A DNA stretch of 64,000 nucleotides from Beta vulgaris subsp. vulgaris (lineage: Eukaryota > Streptophyta > Magnoliopsida > Caryophyllales > Amaranthaceae), in the NCBI RefSeq assembly GCF_026745355.1, contig NC_079209.1, positions 26,748,263 to 26,812,262 on the forward strand, given 5' to 3'. The notes beneath the pieces were generated by a model that was not told the DNA's origin, did not search any database, and saw nothing but the letters and a program-made list of their open reading frames with translations. This document shows positions 1-10,970 of the stretch, one piece after another; position 1 is the stretch's first letter; each line of letters begins with the position of its first letter. The position numbers were made by a program, and so were the translations under genes.

Positions 1-529
1 GTTTTCATTTAAGGACTTGTTGGCAACTTCAAAAACGTTTTCAATAAAACCTTTACAATGAGGTAGTCGAATACGAGCTCATCTTGCATAGGCGAAGTAA
101 AAACACGCCTACAATATGGGGACCACCATCTTTGTAAGGGTGTTTTAAAAAGATGAGGGGTGTAAATAAGGTCATTTATGTTACTTCCATCGCTCCAAAA
201 TTATTGCAAGACTTGCCTTTATAGTAATTCTTTAATTAACGCAACACTTCTATACATGGAAAAAAGATATACTTGACATGGAACTACTTAGACAAAATAA
301 CTTTTCTCCCTCAATACTTTAACATAAATGTTTGATTTAATGAAACTTCTAAAATCTTGGATTGATTGCAATTGACCAATATATAGGCCGGTTATGAAGT
401 ACGTACCAGTCCTAACTCCTTTAGAAAACCTGGAATGATATGGATAATATATACACGGATAAAAGAAAATACATAAAAAAGTATATCCCTGAACTTATGG
501 ACAAATATTTTAATAAGTTCTCTATGACA
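1..529 (-). mobile_element. Probable 3' LTR of a copia element
   Basis: On the minus strand the copia RNase H coding remnant ends just above this stretch. A purine-rich tract follows (AGGTGGGGG on the minus strand, about 530-538), and then TGTCATAGA starting at 529, the usual PPT-then-TG layout of a 3' LTR. A TATA-like CCTATATATTGG lies near 380-391 on the minus strand. The far end of the LTR and any TSD are not resolved and may lie left of the window. Alternative: unrelated AT-rich DNA beyond an LTR that ends within the stretch. Confidence 0.5.
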
Positions 530-540
530 CCCCCACCTAG

Positions 541-838
541 TCATATTACGAGGAGGATAGAGGCTAATACTGGATTTAAAATCAAAAAAGTCTTGTTGTG
601 TTAGTCCTTTTGTGAGGATGTCTGCAAAGTGATACCTAGTAGGAACATAAAAAAACGTGAACTTTACTCAACGCAACCTTTTATAGAACCAGATGAATAT
701 CCATCTTAACATGTTTGGTGCTTTGGTGTTGTACACGTTTGCTAGACAAATAATTAGCACTGACATTATCAAAATAGACAAAAGTGGCTTCATGAGGGGC
801 GAAATGCAAATCAAGGAGTAAGTTACGAAGTCAACATG
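541..838 (-). pseudogene. Copia polyprotein, RNase H C-terminus (broken)
   Basis: Minus-strand translation gives the hallmark end of a Ty1/copia polyprotein. A segment like LRNLLLDLHFAPHEATFVYF is followed by NVSANYLSSKRVQHQSTKHV, then MDIHLVL, and after a frameshift near 650 by YHFADILTKGLTQQDFF. These are the conserved copia RNase H motifs (TKHV-DIH and ADI-TKGL). At least one frameshift and one stop break it. It is the downstream part of the same minus-strand element as the RT remnant at 1,440-1,910; the sequence between them has been replaced or interrupted by an LTR fragment beginning at 839. Confidence 0.82.
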
Positions 839-1390
839 TGTAACACCCAATAATTCTCCCTATTTAAATACACTTTTCCTATAAATAAAAAAGAATTATC
901 AAAATATTACTGCCACGTGTGAAAACGTTTCTGCTTATTTAGAATTTTGCAATATAAAATAATAAAATATTTCAAACCTAATAAATAAAGTCAACTTAAA
1001 GTCTTACACAATAAAACCAACATGGCCCACCAAACCAAACTAAGTTAAGTAAACTAAAGCCAACCTATAAACAATTATGATCAACTCTTAGCTAGAGTTT
1101 AAGACAAATTCCAAAATAATATTTAAGAAATTTTAGGATAATCCAACCAATTATAAAATAAATAGAATAGCTACGCTCACACTCCCATGCATCATGAACT
1201 CCCACCTAAAAAAGAGATATGATTTATTAATGAAAGTGACTGCTCGCCACACTATATATATGTAGTACAGATGGGTAGTTAAAAGATTAATAAGGCATAA
1301 GCCATGATCAAACATACAATTATGAAATCCACAAACCTATATCATTACCATATCATATAGAAGAAGATATGCCATATCATTACCTCGCAG
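839..1390 (-). mobile_element. LTR fragment, TGTAACACCC family
   Basis: The stretch starts TGTAACACCC, like the solo LTR at 12,484, and shares its general make-up and short words with that LTR (for example TTAATAAGGCAT near 1,289 and again near 12,952). It interrupts the copia element between RT and RNase H. The right border is not clear and no matching TSD was found, so it looks truncated. By analogy with the 12,484 copy, where a promoter-like block reads on the minus strand, the orientation is minus. Confidence 0.45.
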
Positions 1391-2525
1391 AGAGCGAAGA
1401 GAAGAATCTCTTTTTCGTAATAACAAAACCCATATGTAAAAGATAGTTTGCAAACTATTGATACCACGCCTTTAAAGGTTGTTTGAGACCATATAATGGC
1501 TTCTTGAGGCAACAAACATGAGTAGAGGCAATGAAATACATAAACCTAGGTGTTGATGCATATAAATAGTTTCTCATAAATCACAATAAAGAAATGCATT
1601 TTTTTATATCAACCTGATTATAGACCATTTTCAAGCAACATATAAGTTAAGAACAATGCATATCGTTTGTGGTTTGACAACAGACTAAAAGTTTCATCAC
1701 TATCAATACCAGCCTCATGTGACCTGCGATCACAAATAAGGAGAGTTTCGTGTCTTTCAATATGAGCGTTGGATTCCTCTTTATGACAAAAGAATCACAT
1801 ATGATTCACAATATTCTGCCCGAAAGCCTAGGAACTAATTCCCACATTCGAACTACAATCAAAGCACCATATTCATCATTCAACGCGACATTGCAACTAG
1901 GGTTAGCCAACTATTTTATGATTTTTTTTTTGGTTGAGGACAACAACAAATAGGGGATCCGATGGACAAGGTATACTGAGCTCTGGTTTGAAAATGCGTC
2001 GATCAATTCTAATAATGGGTGGCAAAGGACGGGTTGGCCTAGTGGGCTGAAGAGGGTGAAAGCCACAAAAGGGAGAGCGTATGTAGTGCATTTTTGAATG
2101 TGTGATGATGCGTTGAGCTATTGTAAATGGAATAGGGCTAGGGGAAATTAGGCAAAGACCAACAGTATACGGATTGGAGGTTGGGGTGGTATTATGTTGG
2201 GCAACGGGAGAATGTTGTTAGGTACCACCGGAAGACCACCTTATCCATGGTCCATTTGAGCGCAATCATGCCAAGTGCAGGAGGGTCGGGGTTTGGGCAA
2301 GAGGTGGGATGGGTGTTTGATCCATTGAAGAGGGGTTGGGAGTAGTTCGTGACCCATGAGTGTCATGGTTTGAGAATGTTGCATCATATAATGGCGTAGC
2401 AGTCACCAAATCATAAAAGATTATAATCCCCTAGCTAATTTATATTGTCTGATATGCTAAAACTAGGAAGTTATTATCATCAAAAGTCACATGAGTGAAT
2501 GCAGTGATTTTGTGAATATCTAAAG
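1391..2525 (-). pseudogene. Copia pol, pre-RT linker and RT start (broken)
   Basis: Read on the minus strand from 2,525 downward, this gives a degenerate but ordered copia pol. FTHVTFDDNNF near 2,500 matches the end of the integrase region. A Pro-rich linker follows (2,400-2,050), then LNDEYGALI and MWELVPR (1,890-1,800), DETFSLL (about 1,690) and finally VCCLKKPLYGLKQPLKAWYQ (about 1,510-1,440), which matches the copia RT signature CxLKKALYGLKQAPRAWY. Stops and frameshifts occur throughout. The catalytic YVDD region expected downstream is absent, lost at the junction with the 839-1,390 LTR fragment. Confidence 0.8.
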
Positions 2526-3353
2526 GGAAATTTTCTTAGGTACTCCAGAGATTTGTCGTAATTCTCAAATTACCGCTCATATTTGGGGAATTCCTTGGAG
2601 ACCATTGACTTTGTGTTTGGGCTCAAAATACCATTACTAATGACAGAACCTTAACGTCGTTAATTCTTTTCTCTCCCCTCTCCATCTTCATGTTCCTCAT
2701 CTCTCCTCCCACCATCCACCATTAATGACATTTGAAACCTTCAATTTTCTTTGTCTCATCTCCATCTTGATCTTTCTAAATTCTTCCTAAAATCTCAAAA
2801 ATGAAAATCCATCTCAAATTGATTTCAATACTCAATGCAACAATTTACCACATTGATTGAAATTCAAAACAACAATTAATCGCCTTAAACATAATTGACA
2901 AGAAAAAGGTCAAATAAAGAAAGAAAATTAAAATCTAACTAATAACCTGAAGGATTGCGTCAATGGTGGTAATACTCCAACAACTTTCATCGTTGCAATT
3001 ATCAACCCAACTTCAGCCGTTATTCAACTGATGAGGGAGAGAAAAAGTTGAAAAAAGTGGCGGAAGAAGATGAGGGATTCTAATTTTTAGAGTTTAGGAA
3101 GATGAAGATGGCGAGGAGAGAGAGAGAGAGATTGAAGGTTTAGAATGTCATTAATGGAAGATGGTGAGAGGACAAATGAAGAAGATGAAGATGGAGATGG
3201 GAAAGAAAAAAAACTTTAGGTGTTAAGGTTTCGTCATTAGTAAAGGTATCTTGAGCCCAAAAATAAAGTTCAGGGGTATATAAGAAATTTCCCAAATGTG
3301 AGGGGTAATTTGAGAATTACGTTAAATCTCAGGGGTACCTGAGAAAATTTTCC
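2526..3353. mobile_element. Long-TIR MULE-type MITE (828 bp)
   Basis: The first and last roughly 240 bases are inverted copies. The left end reads GGAAATTTTCTTAGGTACTC and the right end, reverse-complemented, GGAAAATTTTCTCAGGTACC; the match continues through CGTAATTCTCAAATTACC and TTTGGGCTCAA. Flanks 2,517-2,525 (TATCTAAAG) and 3,354-3,362 (TAACTAAAT) match at 7 of 9 positions, as for an old 9-bp Mutator-type TSD. No transposase is present. It sits inside the copia element, between the integrase C-terminus and the pre-RT linker. Confidence 0.85.
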
Positions 3354-3362
3354 TAACTAAAT

Positions 3363-3660
3363 CTTGGCAATTATAATTTGATGATTAGATGGTACCTCAA
3401 GGGCACACATGGAATAGAGCGAGGAGCATGTTTGTTATAGGTGGTTGCAGACAGGCTAGGAAAACATAGACAACTGAAAATCAAAAGGTGGAATAAAATG
3501 GAATTTTGCAATAATATAAGGCTTGAAGGGAGTTATATGATTGAGAGATTTGGGAATTATGTGTTCGGCTCTGCCATTTTGTTGTAAAGTATGAGGCATG
3601 AGAACCTAAAAACAACATTGTAGGCATGTGATTATCTTCTTTTATCCCACACAATAACTA
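3363..3660 (-). pseudogene. Copia integrase C-terminal fragment (broken)
   Basis: Minus-strand translation contains FSCLCFPSLSATTYNKHAPR followed by SIPCVPLRYH. This fits the copia integrase C-terminus (FGCLC-P-LSAT, HK--PRS--C-FLGY). It lies upstream, on the minus strand, of the MULE-MITE at 2,526-3,353, and the copia reading resumes on the other side with FTHVTFDDNNF, so this is one element split by the MITE. Nothing convincing of gag or protease is seen further upstream. Confidence 0.65.
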
Positions 3661-5194
3661 GATTTGTTTTTGTTCAAAGAGAGTCGACAACTAGTTTTCA
3701 GGAAAAATCAATAAAATCAAAAATATGAGATTTGAGTTCAAGTGAATGTCCTAACTTATTTAGATACATGCACATAATACGATTAATTGCAAAAATAGAC
3801 AAACATCTTAAATTAAATTTTGGTTTTTTTGACATATACATAAAATTTGATTTTGATGATCACTCAATTAAATCACAATATTAATAATTATCTAGATCAA
3901 TTGTCCAATTAATCTTATTAGAGGTGATTTAACTAATTCACAAGTCTGCTTTAGCAAATAATAATATGATGGTTATCAAGCACTTGCAACAAAAAAGGCA
4001 TAGAGTATATTCAAGGTATGAAAATAGTTATGAAAAAAATTATGAGAAGGAAGATTAGAAAGAATATACAACATATGTAGTGCTTTGTGCCTCTATGAAT
4101 ATTAAGATTTATATCACGAAAAGTGGATCGTTTGTATATTAAGAAATATATTGTAAATAATTTAGAATTAATACTTGCAAATTTTACTTTTGTCGCCTAG
4201 GTCTACATGTCCGGATGTCAGAGGAATTAGTCTTTAACCCTTTAAAAAAGAGTTCTTGAATGAGAATTCAAACAAGGAAAAATAAGAATATTCATGTTTA
4301 TAATTATATGTGTTTGAATAAGGTTTAGATGTGCTTTAGGGAGAGTTTTGATGTTTATTTTTTAGTTTTAAAGTATATGTAAAAGTCTGTAAATCGCATA
4401 GAAAACGGAGTATTAACATTGCAAAATACGATTAGGATAAGGAAAACAGAATTCGTAAAAAGAAGATAGAATGCGCTCCGCACATGGTGCGCCTAGCGCA
4501 CACGTTATGCACTCCGTGAAAATCTACGTGTCGGATGCAAGACTGTCGTGCTGAGGGCATTGTCCTTGCCTGCTTTATATATTAGTTATATTATTTGATA
4601 TGATGTAGATTTAGATTTAGATTTTCTTACTTACCAATATATACACGTGGGCACCAACAAGGCTATACAATGTCCACATAATGCCATAATACCTAATCCT
4701 TACCCTTGCCTCTTGTTTTCTTCCATAGCTTTTTCAACGTTTACAACAATGCATGACCAATTTTGGTGATAAAAATGAACTTGGTTGCCTTGAGTCTGTT
4801 TCTTGTATGCAATGTCATTGGATGCCCTTAATAATATGTATATGCTCACATTTGTTATCGGTTTGAGGGTTGAGGATAACTGACGTGCATGTCTTTTAAG
4901 AGGAGTCAACATGCGTAATGCGTCTTTTCCTTTTCTTTTTTTTTGTTAGCATCTAGTATCAAGGATCGACTTTATCCTAATCATACAGAATATATTCTGT
5001 ATTACCTAGGGCATTGGCTAAAAGCCTAAAACTAATAGATGCCTCTCTTCTTGGGTTATCGAAAGTACGATTTTTGTCTTATAAATTTATTTGTTGTCCA
5101 CAATTTTCCGGCTTTCCATTTATACGAGCTTTTGTTTTATAAAATTCTTTTAAGAATAACTTAGCATGGATTATCAATATTTAGCATTATGTGG
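3661..5194. other. Unassigned intergenic stretch
   Basis: AT-rich DNA without a recognisable coding domain. Short ORFs here (for example 4,700-4,912 minus) match no family I know. A GC-richer patch at about 4,470-4,560 contains repeated GTGCGC/GCGCAC words in the style of LTR leader regions such as the one at 27,760, but no LTR borders are visible. Confidence 0.3.
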
Positions 5195-5196
5195 TA

Positions 5197-5574
5197 GGGC
5201 GTGTTTGGCACAACTATAAGGTAGACTAAAATAATATTTAGATAGCTTTAAACTTTTGAAAAATTATTTGCGTGTTCGATGAAGTATCTTTTCGAGGTAG
5301 ATTTAGGATAGCTTTTAGCTTTTGAGTAGCATTTGTCAAAAGCTAATATTATTATTAGCTTTTGAGTAGCTTTTGTCAAAAGCTACATACCACTATTGCA
5401 TATTATTTAAATATTAAAATTTTGCCAACAACTATATTACCAAATAATACTTCTACTTTAGACAGCCTGTAGTTTCAAAGCTAAAAGCTACCAACTATAT
5501 CCATGATTAAAAGCTCAGACCTCACAATTGAAAGCTAAAAGCTTACATATAACACTATTTTCGCCGAACAGACC
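5197..5574. mobile_element. Tourist-like MITE
   Basis: The left end GGGCGTGTTTGGC pairs with the right end (reverse complement AGGTCTGTTCGGC), a terminal style common to plant PIF/Harbinger Tourist MITEs. The interior is full of AGCTTTTAGCTTTTG words and their inverses (5,300-5,400 against 5,475-5,545). TA lies at both outer edges, but a clean 3-bp TSD is not visible. It is non-coding. Confidence 0.6.
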
Positions 5575-5609
5575 TAAATTTATACTGCCTGATGCATAGG
5601 TTTTAGTCA

Positions 5610-6060
5610 GGGATATTATCTCAGATAACCCTGACATATAGCCCTTTTTCCAAGTAACCCCCAAATTGTCACCCCTGTCGCGGATAACCCTGAATTTGTA
5701 ATTTGTAACTAAACATAATGGAATTACAATCAATGTTAACTTGGTTAGACTTTGGATGAGTTTGCTGCTATTTAGGAAGGTGTTTGATGGCGTTAAATTT
5801 GAAGAAAGTGGTTTGGTGCCCTATTAATGTCTGCTACCAAAGATGAAACCCATGAATTTTACATCAAAACTAATGAACATCCTTTATAATGACCAGCAAA
5901 CCACCTTCTTAAATAGCGCCAAACTCAATCAAAGTCAAATCAAGTGTAATTATGTCCTGTTTAATGATAAATTACAAATTTAGGGTTATCCGCGATAAGG
6001 GTGCCAGTGTAGAAGTTATTTGGAAAAAATGTTTTTATGTCAAATATGAGATAATATCCC
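5610..6060. mobile_element. Long-TIR MULE-type MITE (451 bp)
   Basis: Both ends begin GGGATATTATCTCA, and more than 100 bases inward remain inverted copies (CGCGGATAACCCT and AATTTGTAATTT are shared). Flanks 5,601-5,609 TTTTAGTCA and 6,061-6,069 TTTTAGTTA match at 8 of 9 positions, a 9-bp Mutator-type TSD. It has no coding capacity of its own; the small ORF at 5,515-5,733 is a shadow of the TIR. Confidence 0.88.
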
Positions 6061-6313
6061 TTTTAGTTAATATGCTAGAGTTAGTGAGAATAAAATGAAG
6101 TAATAATCATAAATGAATAAACTTCAAATCGTACAGTCTATATTGTCATAATAGTTAAAAAATAAACTTACAAAAGGGGTGGCAGAATAATACAAAGAGA
6201 AGTGAAAATCATTAGAAGTAAAGTTAGGGATTTGAGAGAAATATTTGGAGAGATAATAGATATTCAAGATTTTTAAATAGTAAATGTATACTAATGATAA
6301 TTAATTAATACTA

Positions 6314-6803
6314 CGGATTTTTCACTACATATTCCCGTTATTTTTTTTTTATTCACCATATACCCTTGATATTTTCAAAATTCATCTCAAAATTCGCCAT
6401 GCGCCCTTAATGATTAATGATTATCAATTTTTTAATCATTAACCCTTGATTCCATTACTAACCCTTATTTAGTCCCTATTTCACTCATTTACCCTAACAG
6501 ATTAGCATTGAAAGAACACCTTGGTCCAAAAAGGAAGGAAAATAGTTATAGAGAAAAAAAAGCTAAAAGAGGTCATTTGTGGTATTTCAATGGTGTTCAA
6601 TTGAGGCTAACGACTCAAATAGAGGTTAATTAGGATTTGGTAACAGAATTAGGGGTTAATGATCAAAAAATTTGATAATCGTTAATTATTAAGGGCATAT
6701 GGTGAATTGTTAAGAGGTTGAGGGGTATACAATGAATTTTGAAAACATCGAGGGTATATAGTGAATAAAAAAATATGTCGGGGATATATGGTAAAAAAAT
6801 CCG
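6314..6803. mobile_element. Long-TIR MULE-type MITE (490 bp)
   Basis: The ends are inverted copies starting CGGATTTTT, with about 160-200 bases of imperfect TIR (shared TTTTCAAAATTCAT, GCCCTTAAT, AATCATTAACCC in opposite orientations). Flanks 6,305-6,313 TTAATACTA and 6,804-6,812 TCAATACTA match at 8 of 9 positions. It is non-coding. The interior GGTCATTTGTGG block carries no gene signal. Confidence 0.86.
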
Positions 6804-6812
6804 TCAATACTA

Positions 6813-7666
6813 TGTAGATGTTGATGTACATGATATAATATTTTCATATATGAATTATATATGACATATTACATACCAACATATTTTTGTTCTCAAATCA
6901 TAAATTACCCAACGTTAAAATGTGTAGTAATAAAGTTTTTATAGGAACATTCAATAACAATTAGTATTTTTTTCCATTGGGTATATAATAAATATATTGT
7001 CAAATTAGTTCATTTTAAGTCAAAATGGGTCATTTGAAGTTAAAATGAGGGGTCACTATAAAATAATTTGTAATTTTTTTACCTTGAAGGGTCATTGCTA
7101 TATAATTGATCCATTTAGGATAAAACTTACCTCGATTGTACAATAAATTATTATACACCCGTGTCATACAAGAATATATCATTAATCAAACTTCGTATAG
7201 CTAAACAATCGAAGATCATTATCATACATCATCAAAAAAATCCAGTTAACTAAAAAACATCTAGAAATTAGGCGATCAACCATAGAATTCTTATCTTTCC
7301 TTTTTCTATAGATAATTATTAATTGATTATCCAACATAGTGATGGACTTTTTTTTATTTTTGAATTGATTTATAATCATAGATATGATCATTTTTCAAAT
7401 TTAATACTTTGTTACATGATGATAACAAACTCAAAGTAATTGGTAGTATTAATTTTTACTAAAACTCTAAATTTCATGTTGCATCAACATTTCAATTTGT
7501 TGAGTTGCTACTTTGAAGTCAGAGTGCTATTTGATTTGTTAAGTAAAGAGCTAGATAGTTAGCATACACTTGGAAAGTTGGTAGAACGTATGGAATTTAA
7601 ATCAGTATGGATCATATATTTTTAAAGATTCGTAAGAATATATTTACAATATGAACTTTTTTTTAC
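6813..7666. other. Unassigned AT-rich stretch
   Basis: Very AT-rich DNA with no domain-bearing ORF and no clear terminal repeats. The small minus ORF at 7,182-7,391 is Lys/Asn/Ile-rich, as expected by chance in such DNA. Confidence 0.3.
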
Positions 7667-7669
7667 TAT

Positions 7670-7990
7670 CACTAGTAGAATAAATGTTAATTGCGACGGT
7701 CATCAAGTGGCTATTGCTGCGATTTTGGACGCGCAGCAACTAAGGGAGCAACAATAGGTAATTACTTATTGCCGCAGTTTTTAACCGCAACAATACAACA
7801 ACCTATTGCTACGGTTCTTACCCAAAATCGCATCAACATATATTTTTTTTATAAAATAATGAAACCTATTGCTGCTATTTTTGGTAAGAACAACAACAAT
7901 TCGGTATTTTTTTTAATAAAAGAAATGAAACCTATAAATGCTTGTTTTAATAGGAACAACAGTAATAGGTGTCAATGGAGATTTTAAACA
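7670..7990. mobile_element. CACTA element left terminus (truncated)
   Basis: Starts CACTAGTAGAATAAATG and then carries repeated subterminal words built on TATTGC-GC-G and CGCAGCAA in both orientations (7,700-7,980), as in CACTA subterminal arrays. TAT (7,667-7,669) precedes it. The same family starts again at 63,961 (CACTAGTAGAATAAATGC). No matching TAGTG terminus is found nearby, so the right end is lost or the element is deleted. Confidence 0.65.
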
Positions 7991-7995
7991 CTTAA

Positions 7996-8520
7996 TTAGC
8001 CAACGACAAAAATCAGAAGAAACTCGTCACCCCTATCTTTGTAAGCATCTAACAAAAGATTTTTCTTTAATAAACCCCAATTACCATATTTACTAGACCT
8101 TGTTTTGTTAACAACAACTTCACTGCCCTCACTCTCTTTGACCTTAACAACAGCCTTTTCCTTAGCTACAACATCAACATCCAACAGCTTGAAAATTGCT
8201 CTTGGAGAGACATATCGGGATTGTAGTTTTTTTTTTGCTTTCGACACACTAAATTTCTTTGTGTCAGTATTTAGAAAATGAGGCGATCCAAAAACATGAT
8301 GCATAGTCATTGCATTCATGTGGAGCATGCTTGTTCCATCGAGCAAGACAACCTTCTGAGAACTAGAAGCATAGGTCTCCATAAAAAATGGAACAAGTTT
8401 TTGGCTAAACTTTGCAACATTCAACAACAACAAGACTACTAAAACCTATGTCATTAATGGCTTTCAATCTAACATCATTCTTATCTACAATAGCTTTTCG
8501 GTAGTATAGGGAGCTCCTCA
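7996..8520 (-). pseudogene. DUF1985-like (Ulp1-associated) gene fragment
   Basis: Minus-strand reading, with a frameshift near 8,433, gives VRLKAINDIGFSSL, then LLLNVAKFSQKLVPFFMET, LLDGTSMLHMNAMTMHHVFG, and at the end GDEFLLIFVVG. This order (A--DIGFG-LL, K----L---Y, the HHVFG-P motif, GDEF--NFV-Y) resembles the N-terminal domain of plant DUF1985/Ulp1-related TE-borne genes. The fragment is about 145-170 residues with no protease part. It lies immediately inside the CACTA terminus at 7,670, so it is probably TE-captured. The family call is from memory of the motif order and is moderate. Confidence 0.5.
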
Positions 8521-8539
8521 AGGTTTAGAGAACATAGAG

Positions 8540-9800
8540 CGCAACACATAGGATTATCATGTCATCAACTTTTATTTTTATTGTTTACAAAAATAGAGTT
8601 CTACATAGATTTAGATATATATAAGGAAATCTAGATAAGTTAAAATTAGAGTTTGATTTTGAATGAACAACCAATTATTACAATATGTAAATTGTGTATA
8701 ACTTTTGCTACGTAGTTCGAAATATTATAATTTTTGTTCCATTATATTGAATAGTGCTCGGAATATGCTCCGAAATAAGATCCATTTACAATATAGTTTT
8801 ACAACTTATGAAAGAGAGTGTCACGTAGGATTGTCATATCATTAATTTTTATTTTAAGTATTATAAAAAATAGAGTTTTACATTTATTTAAATACAGAAA
8901 TGGAGTTTTTGATTACGAGAGATCAATGTTTTGTTTTGAATAAACAACCTAAATTATTTTATTTGAATATAACTTTTGCTACCTAATTCAAAACATTATA
9001 ATTTTTTAATATTTAAGAGTGCTTGAAAAATACTTCATAACAATATACATTTTTAATATTGTTTTACAACTCATGAAAATATATTTAACTAGATAAATGG
9101 TAAGACATTCTTTAGTCTTTTTTTTTTTAGATAAATATAATAATAACTATAACAATAGTGTACTATATGTGACGTTGTGACTATAATATTTTATCATAGG
9201 TCCAATTTACAAGATTAAACACATTATCTTTCAAAACCTCAACCTTATGAGTCTGGATCATCTTTAAAATCAAGCGCTTATATTGGTGGAAGGGAAAAAA
9301 TAAGGGGGTAGATTTTGATGAGACAAAATAAAAGGGGATTTCGAAAAGATAATATATGAGCCATTGACTTTTTTATTCAATGGTTGATATTGCTCAAACT
9401 ATACATTGTAGAGTTCTTTTAGAACTATAGAGAATCCAAACACTAGCTTTTCTCAATTGAACAAAAATAATGCAGTATTGCAACCAAATTAATTAAGGAA
9501 ACTTTGTTGCTACCACAAAAATTAAAACTATATATAAATTATAGTTTTGGATGATGAAAAAATTAGAGTATAATTTTTAAAAAACAATATTAGAATATCG
9601 TAAAGAGCCCCACCTAAGCATGACATGTCATTCTTTGTAATTTTTAATTTTTTTTGAAAAAATAGTGTTTAACATATATATATATAAATACATATAAGGT
9701 GTTTTTAATAAGTGAATATTACACTCTAATTTAAAATAAACAACTTAAATTATTCAACTATTATGTATTTCAAAATCATACTTTTAAAATTTGAGTTATA
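8540..9800. repeat. Degenerate direct repeats, three copies
   Basis: Three diverged copies of one unit start near 8,548, 8,830 and 9,615. Each reads roughly TGTCAT, a T-rich run, AAAAATAGAGTT-TACAT, an AT-rich spacer, then GAATAAACAAC-TAAATTATT. The first two are about 280 bp apart and also share AACTTTTGCTAC-TA-TTC-AA-ATTATAATTTTT. The third is separated by the repeat at 9,262-9,440. No coding signal and no known family. Confidence 0.55.
9262..9440. mobile_element. Partial MITE, second copy of the 49.4-kb repeat
   Basis: Aligns with 49,490-49,672: both contain TATATGAGCCATTGA, TATTCAATGGTTG, ATATTGCTCAAA and end TGTAGAGTT-TTTTA-AACT-TAGAG-ATCC. The left terminal inverted repeat seen at 49,436 is not recognisable here, so this copy is truncated or decayed on the left. 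Confidence 0.6.
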
Positions 9801-10930
9801 TAAAGATAAAAAAAAAATACATACATATGGTTTTGAACCTATAACATATCATGATAGCATTACTTGAATAATCAAATAAAAGTTTGTCAACGACATTGCA
9901 GAGGTATTATGCAATTGCCTAATTATTTTATTTCTAGAATATTTATTGTGTACATAATTATTTATATTTTCTTTTTCCATATATCTATATGTCAGATCTT
10001 TTTTTAACTCAATGAACTTAATTCGACTAAAACTAATTAGGAAATCAAGGTTCGAGTTTCTACACTATTTGAGGTCGCTGATCATAAAAAGGGGATGTCT
10101 GATAAGTCTTGCTACGGTCATCATTGATGAAGATATTTTTTCTCTTAGATAGTATTTTCAATTATTAATAGAGGTTAGTTTTATATTTAATATATTTTAT
10201 TCATGACACCATCATTATGATCTTCTTTTTGGCTTTCTCATCTTCTATTCTATATGCCTTAGTATTTACGTGCTAAATAAAAAGTTAAAATTGTGGTTGT
10301 CACTCATATTTTTTTATCTATTCCTTTTGTCCCGCGTCTATTAAATAAGTATTACCCTCTACTTGCTTAAAGTATAATTCGGGTATTTTCCATATTAAAA
10401 TTGTGTTAGTTATTATTAGTCATACCATTATTAGGATACTATTTAATAATATACTTCGCTATAATATTTAATTGCATATTAAAAAATATAATATTTATAT
10501 ATCACAATAACAAATCTAGAAATTAAAGTATAATGACAAATACTTTCTATATGTCTTTTAACTACAACAATGGGATGGGGCATGACTTTTTTTTAAATTT
10601 AAAAATTTAAAAATGGTAATTTAGCATAGAGAGGTTAGCTAGAATAGGAGATAAAAAGATCCTTAATAAAGTAAACGCGATTTTATGAGTCAATTTGAGT
10701 AATTTATGATGGTTTTATTAACATAAAGTCAAGCCGATGTTCTCAACTACAATTGCTTTTTTTTTTCTTACCGAAAGAGGAATGTTTCCAATAAATGAAA
10801 CTACCTAAAGTGGTAATTGTTGCAATACAAGAATAATGTAAGTATATAAATACAATAGTGTTGAAAATTCACAATTCATAGCAACAAAAAATCAACAATG
10901 TTAACAAAAAAATTACAGAAAAATAAAATA
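9801..10930. other. Unassigned AT-rich stretch
   Basis: No domain-bearing ORF, no paired terminal repeats. It may be the body of the Helitron-like element whose 3' end is at 10,970, but its 5' TC end was not found. Confidence 0.3.
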
Positions 10931-10935
10931 AATAA

Positions 10936-10970
10936 CAACCCGTACAACGCACGGGCTTCAAAACTATTAG
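10936..10970 (+). mobile_element. Helitron-like 3' terminus
   Basis: A short hairpin CCCGTACAACGCACGGG (10,939-10,955) is followed after 10 bases by CTATTAG and then T, as expected for a Helitron 3' end (hairpin, short spacer, CTRR, host T). The terminal tetranucleotide reads TTAG rather than CTAG. The element body upstream is not delimited. Confidence 0.45.
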
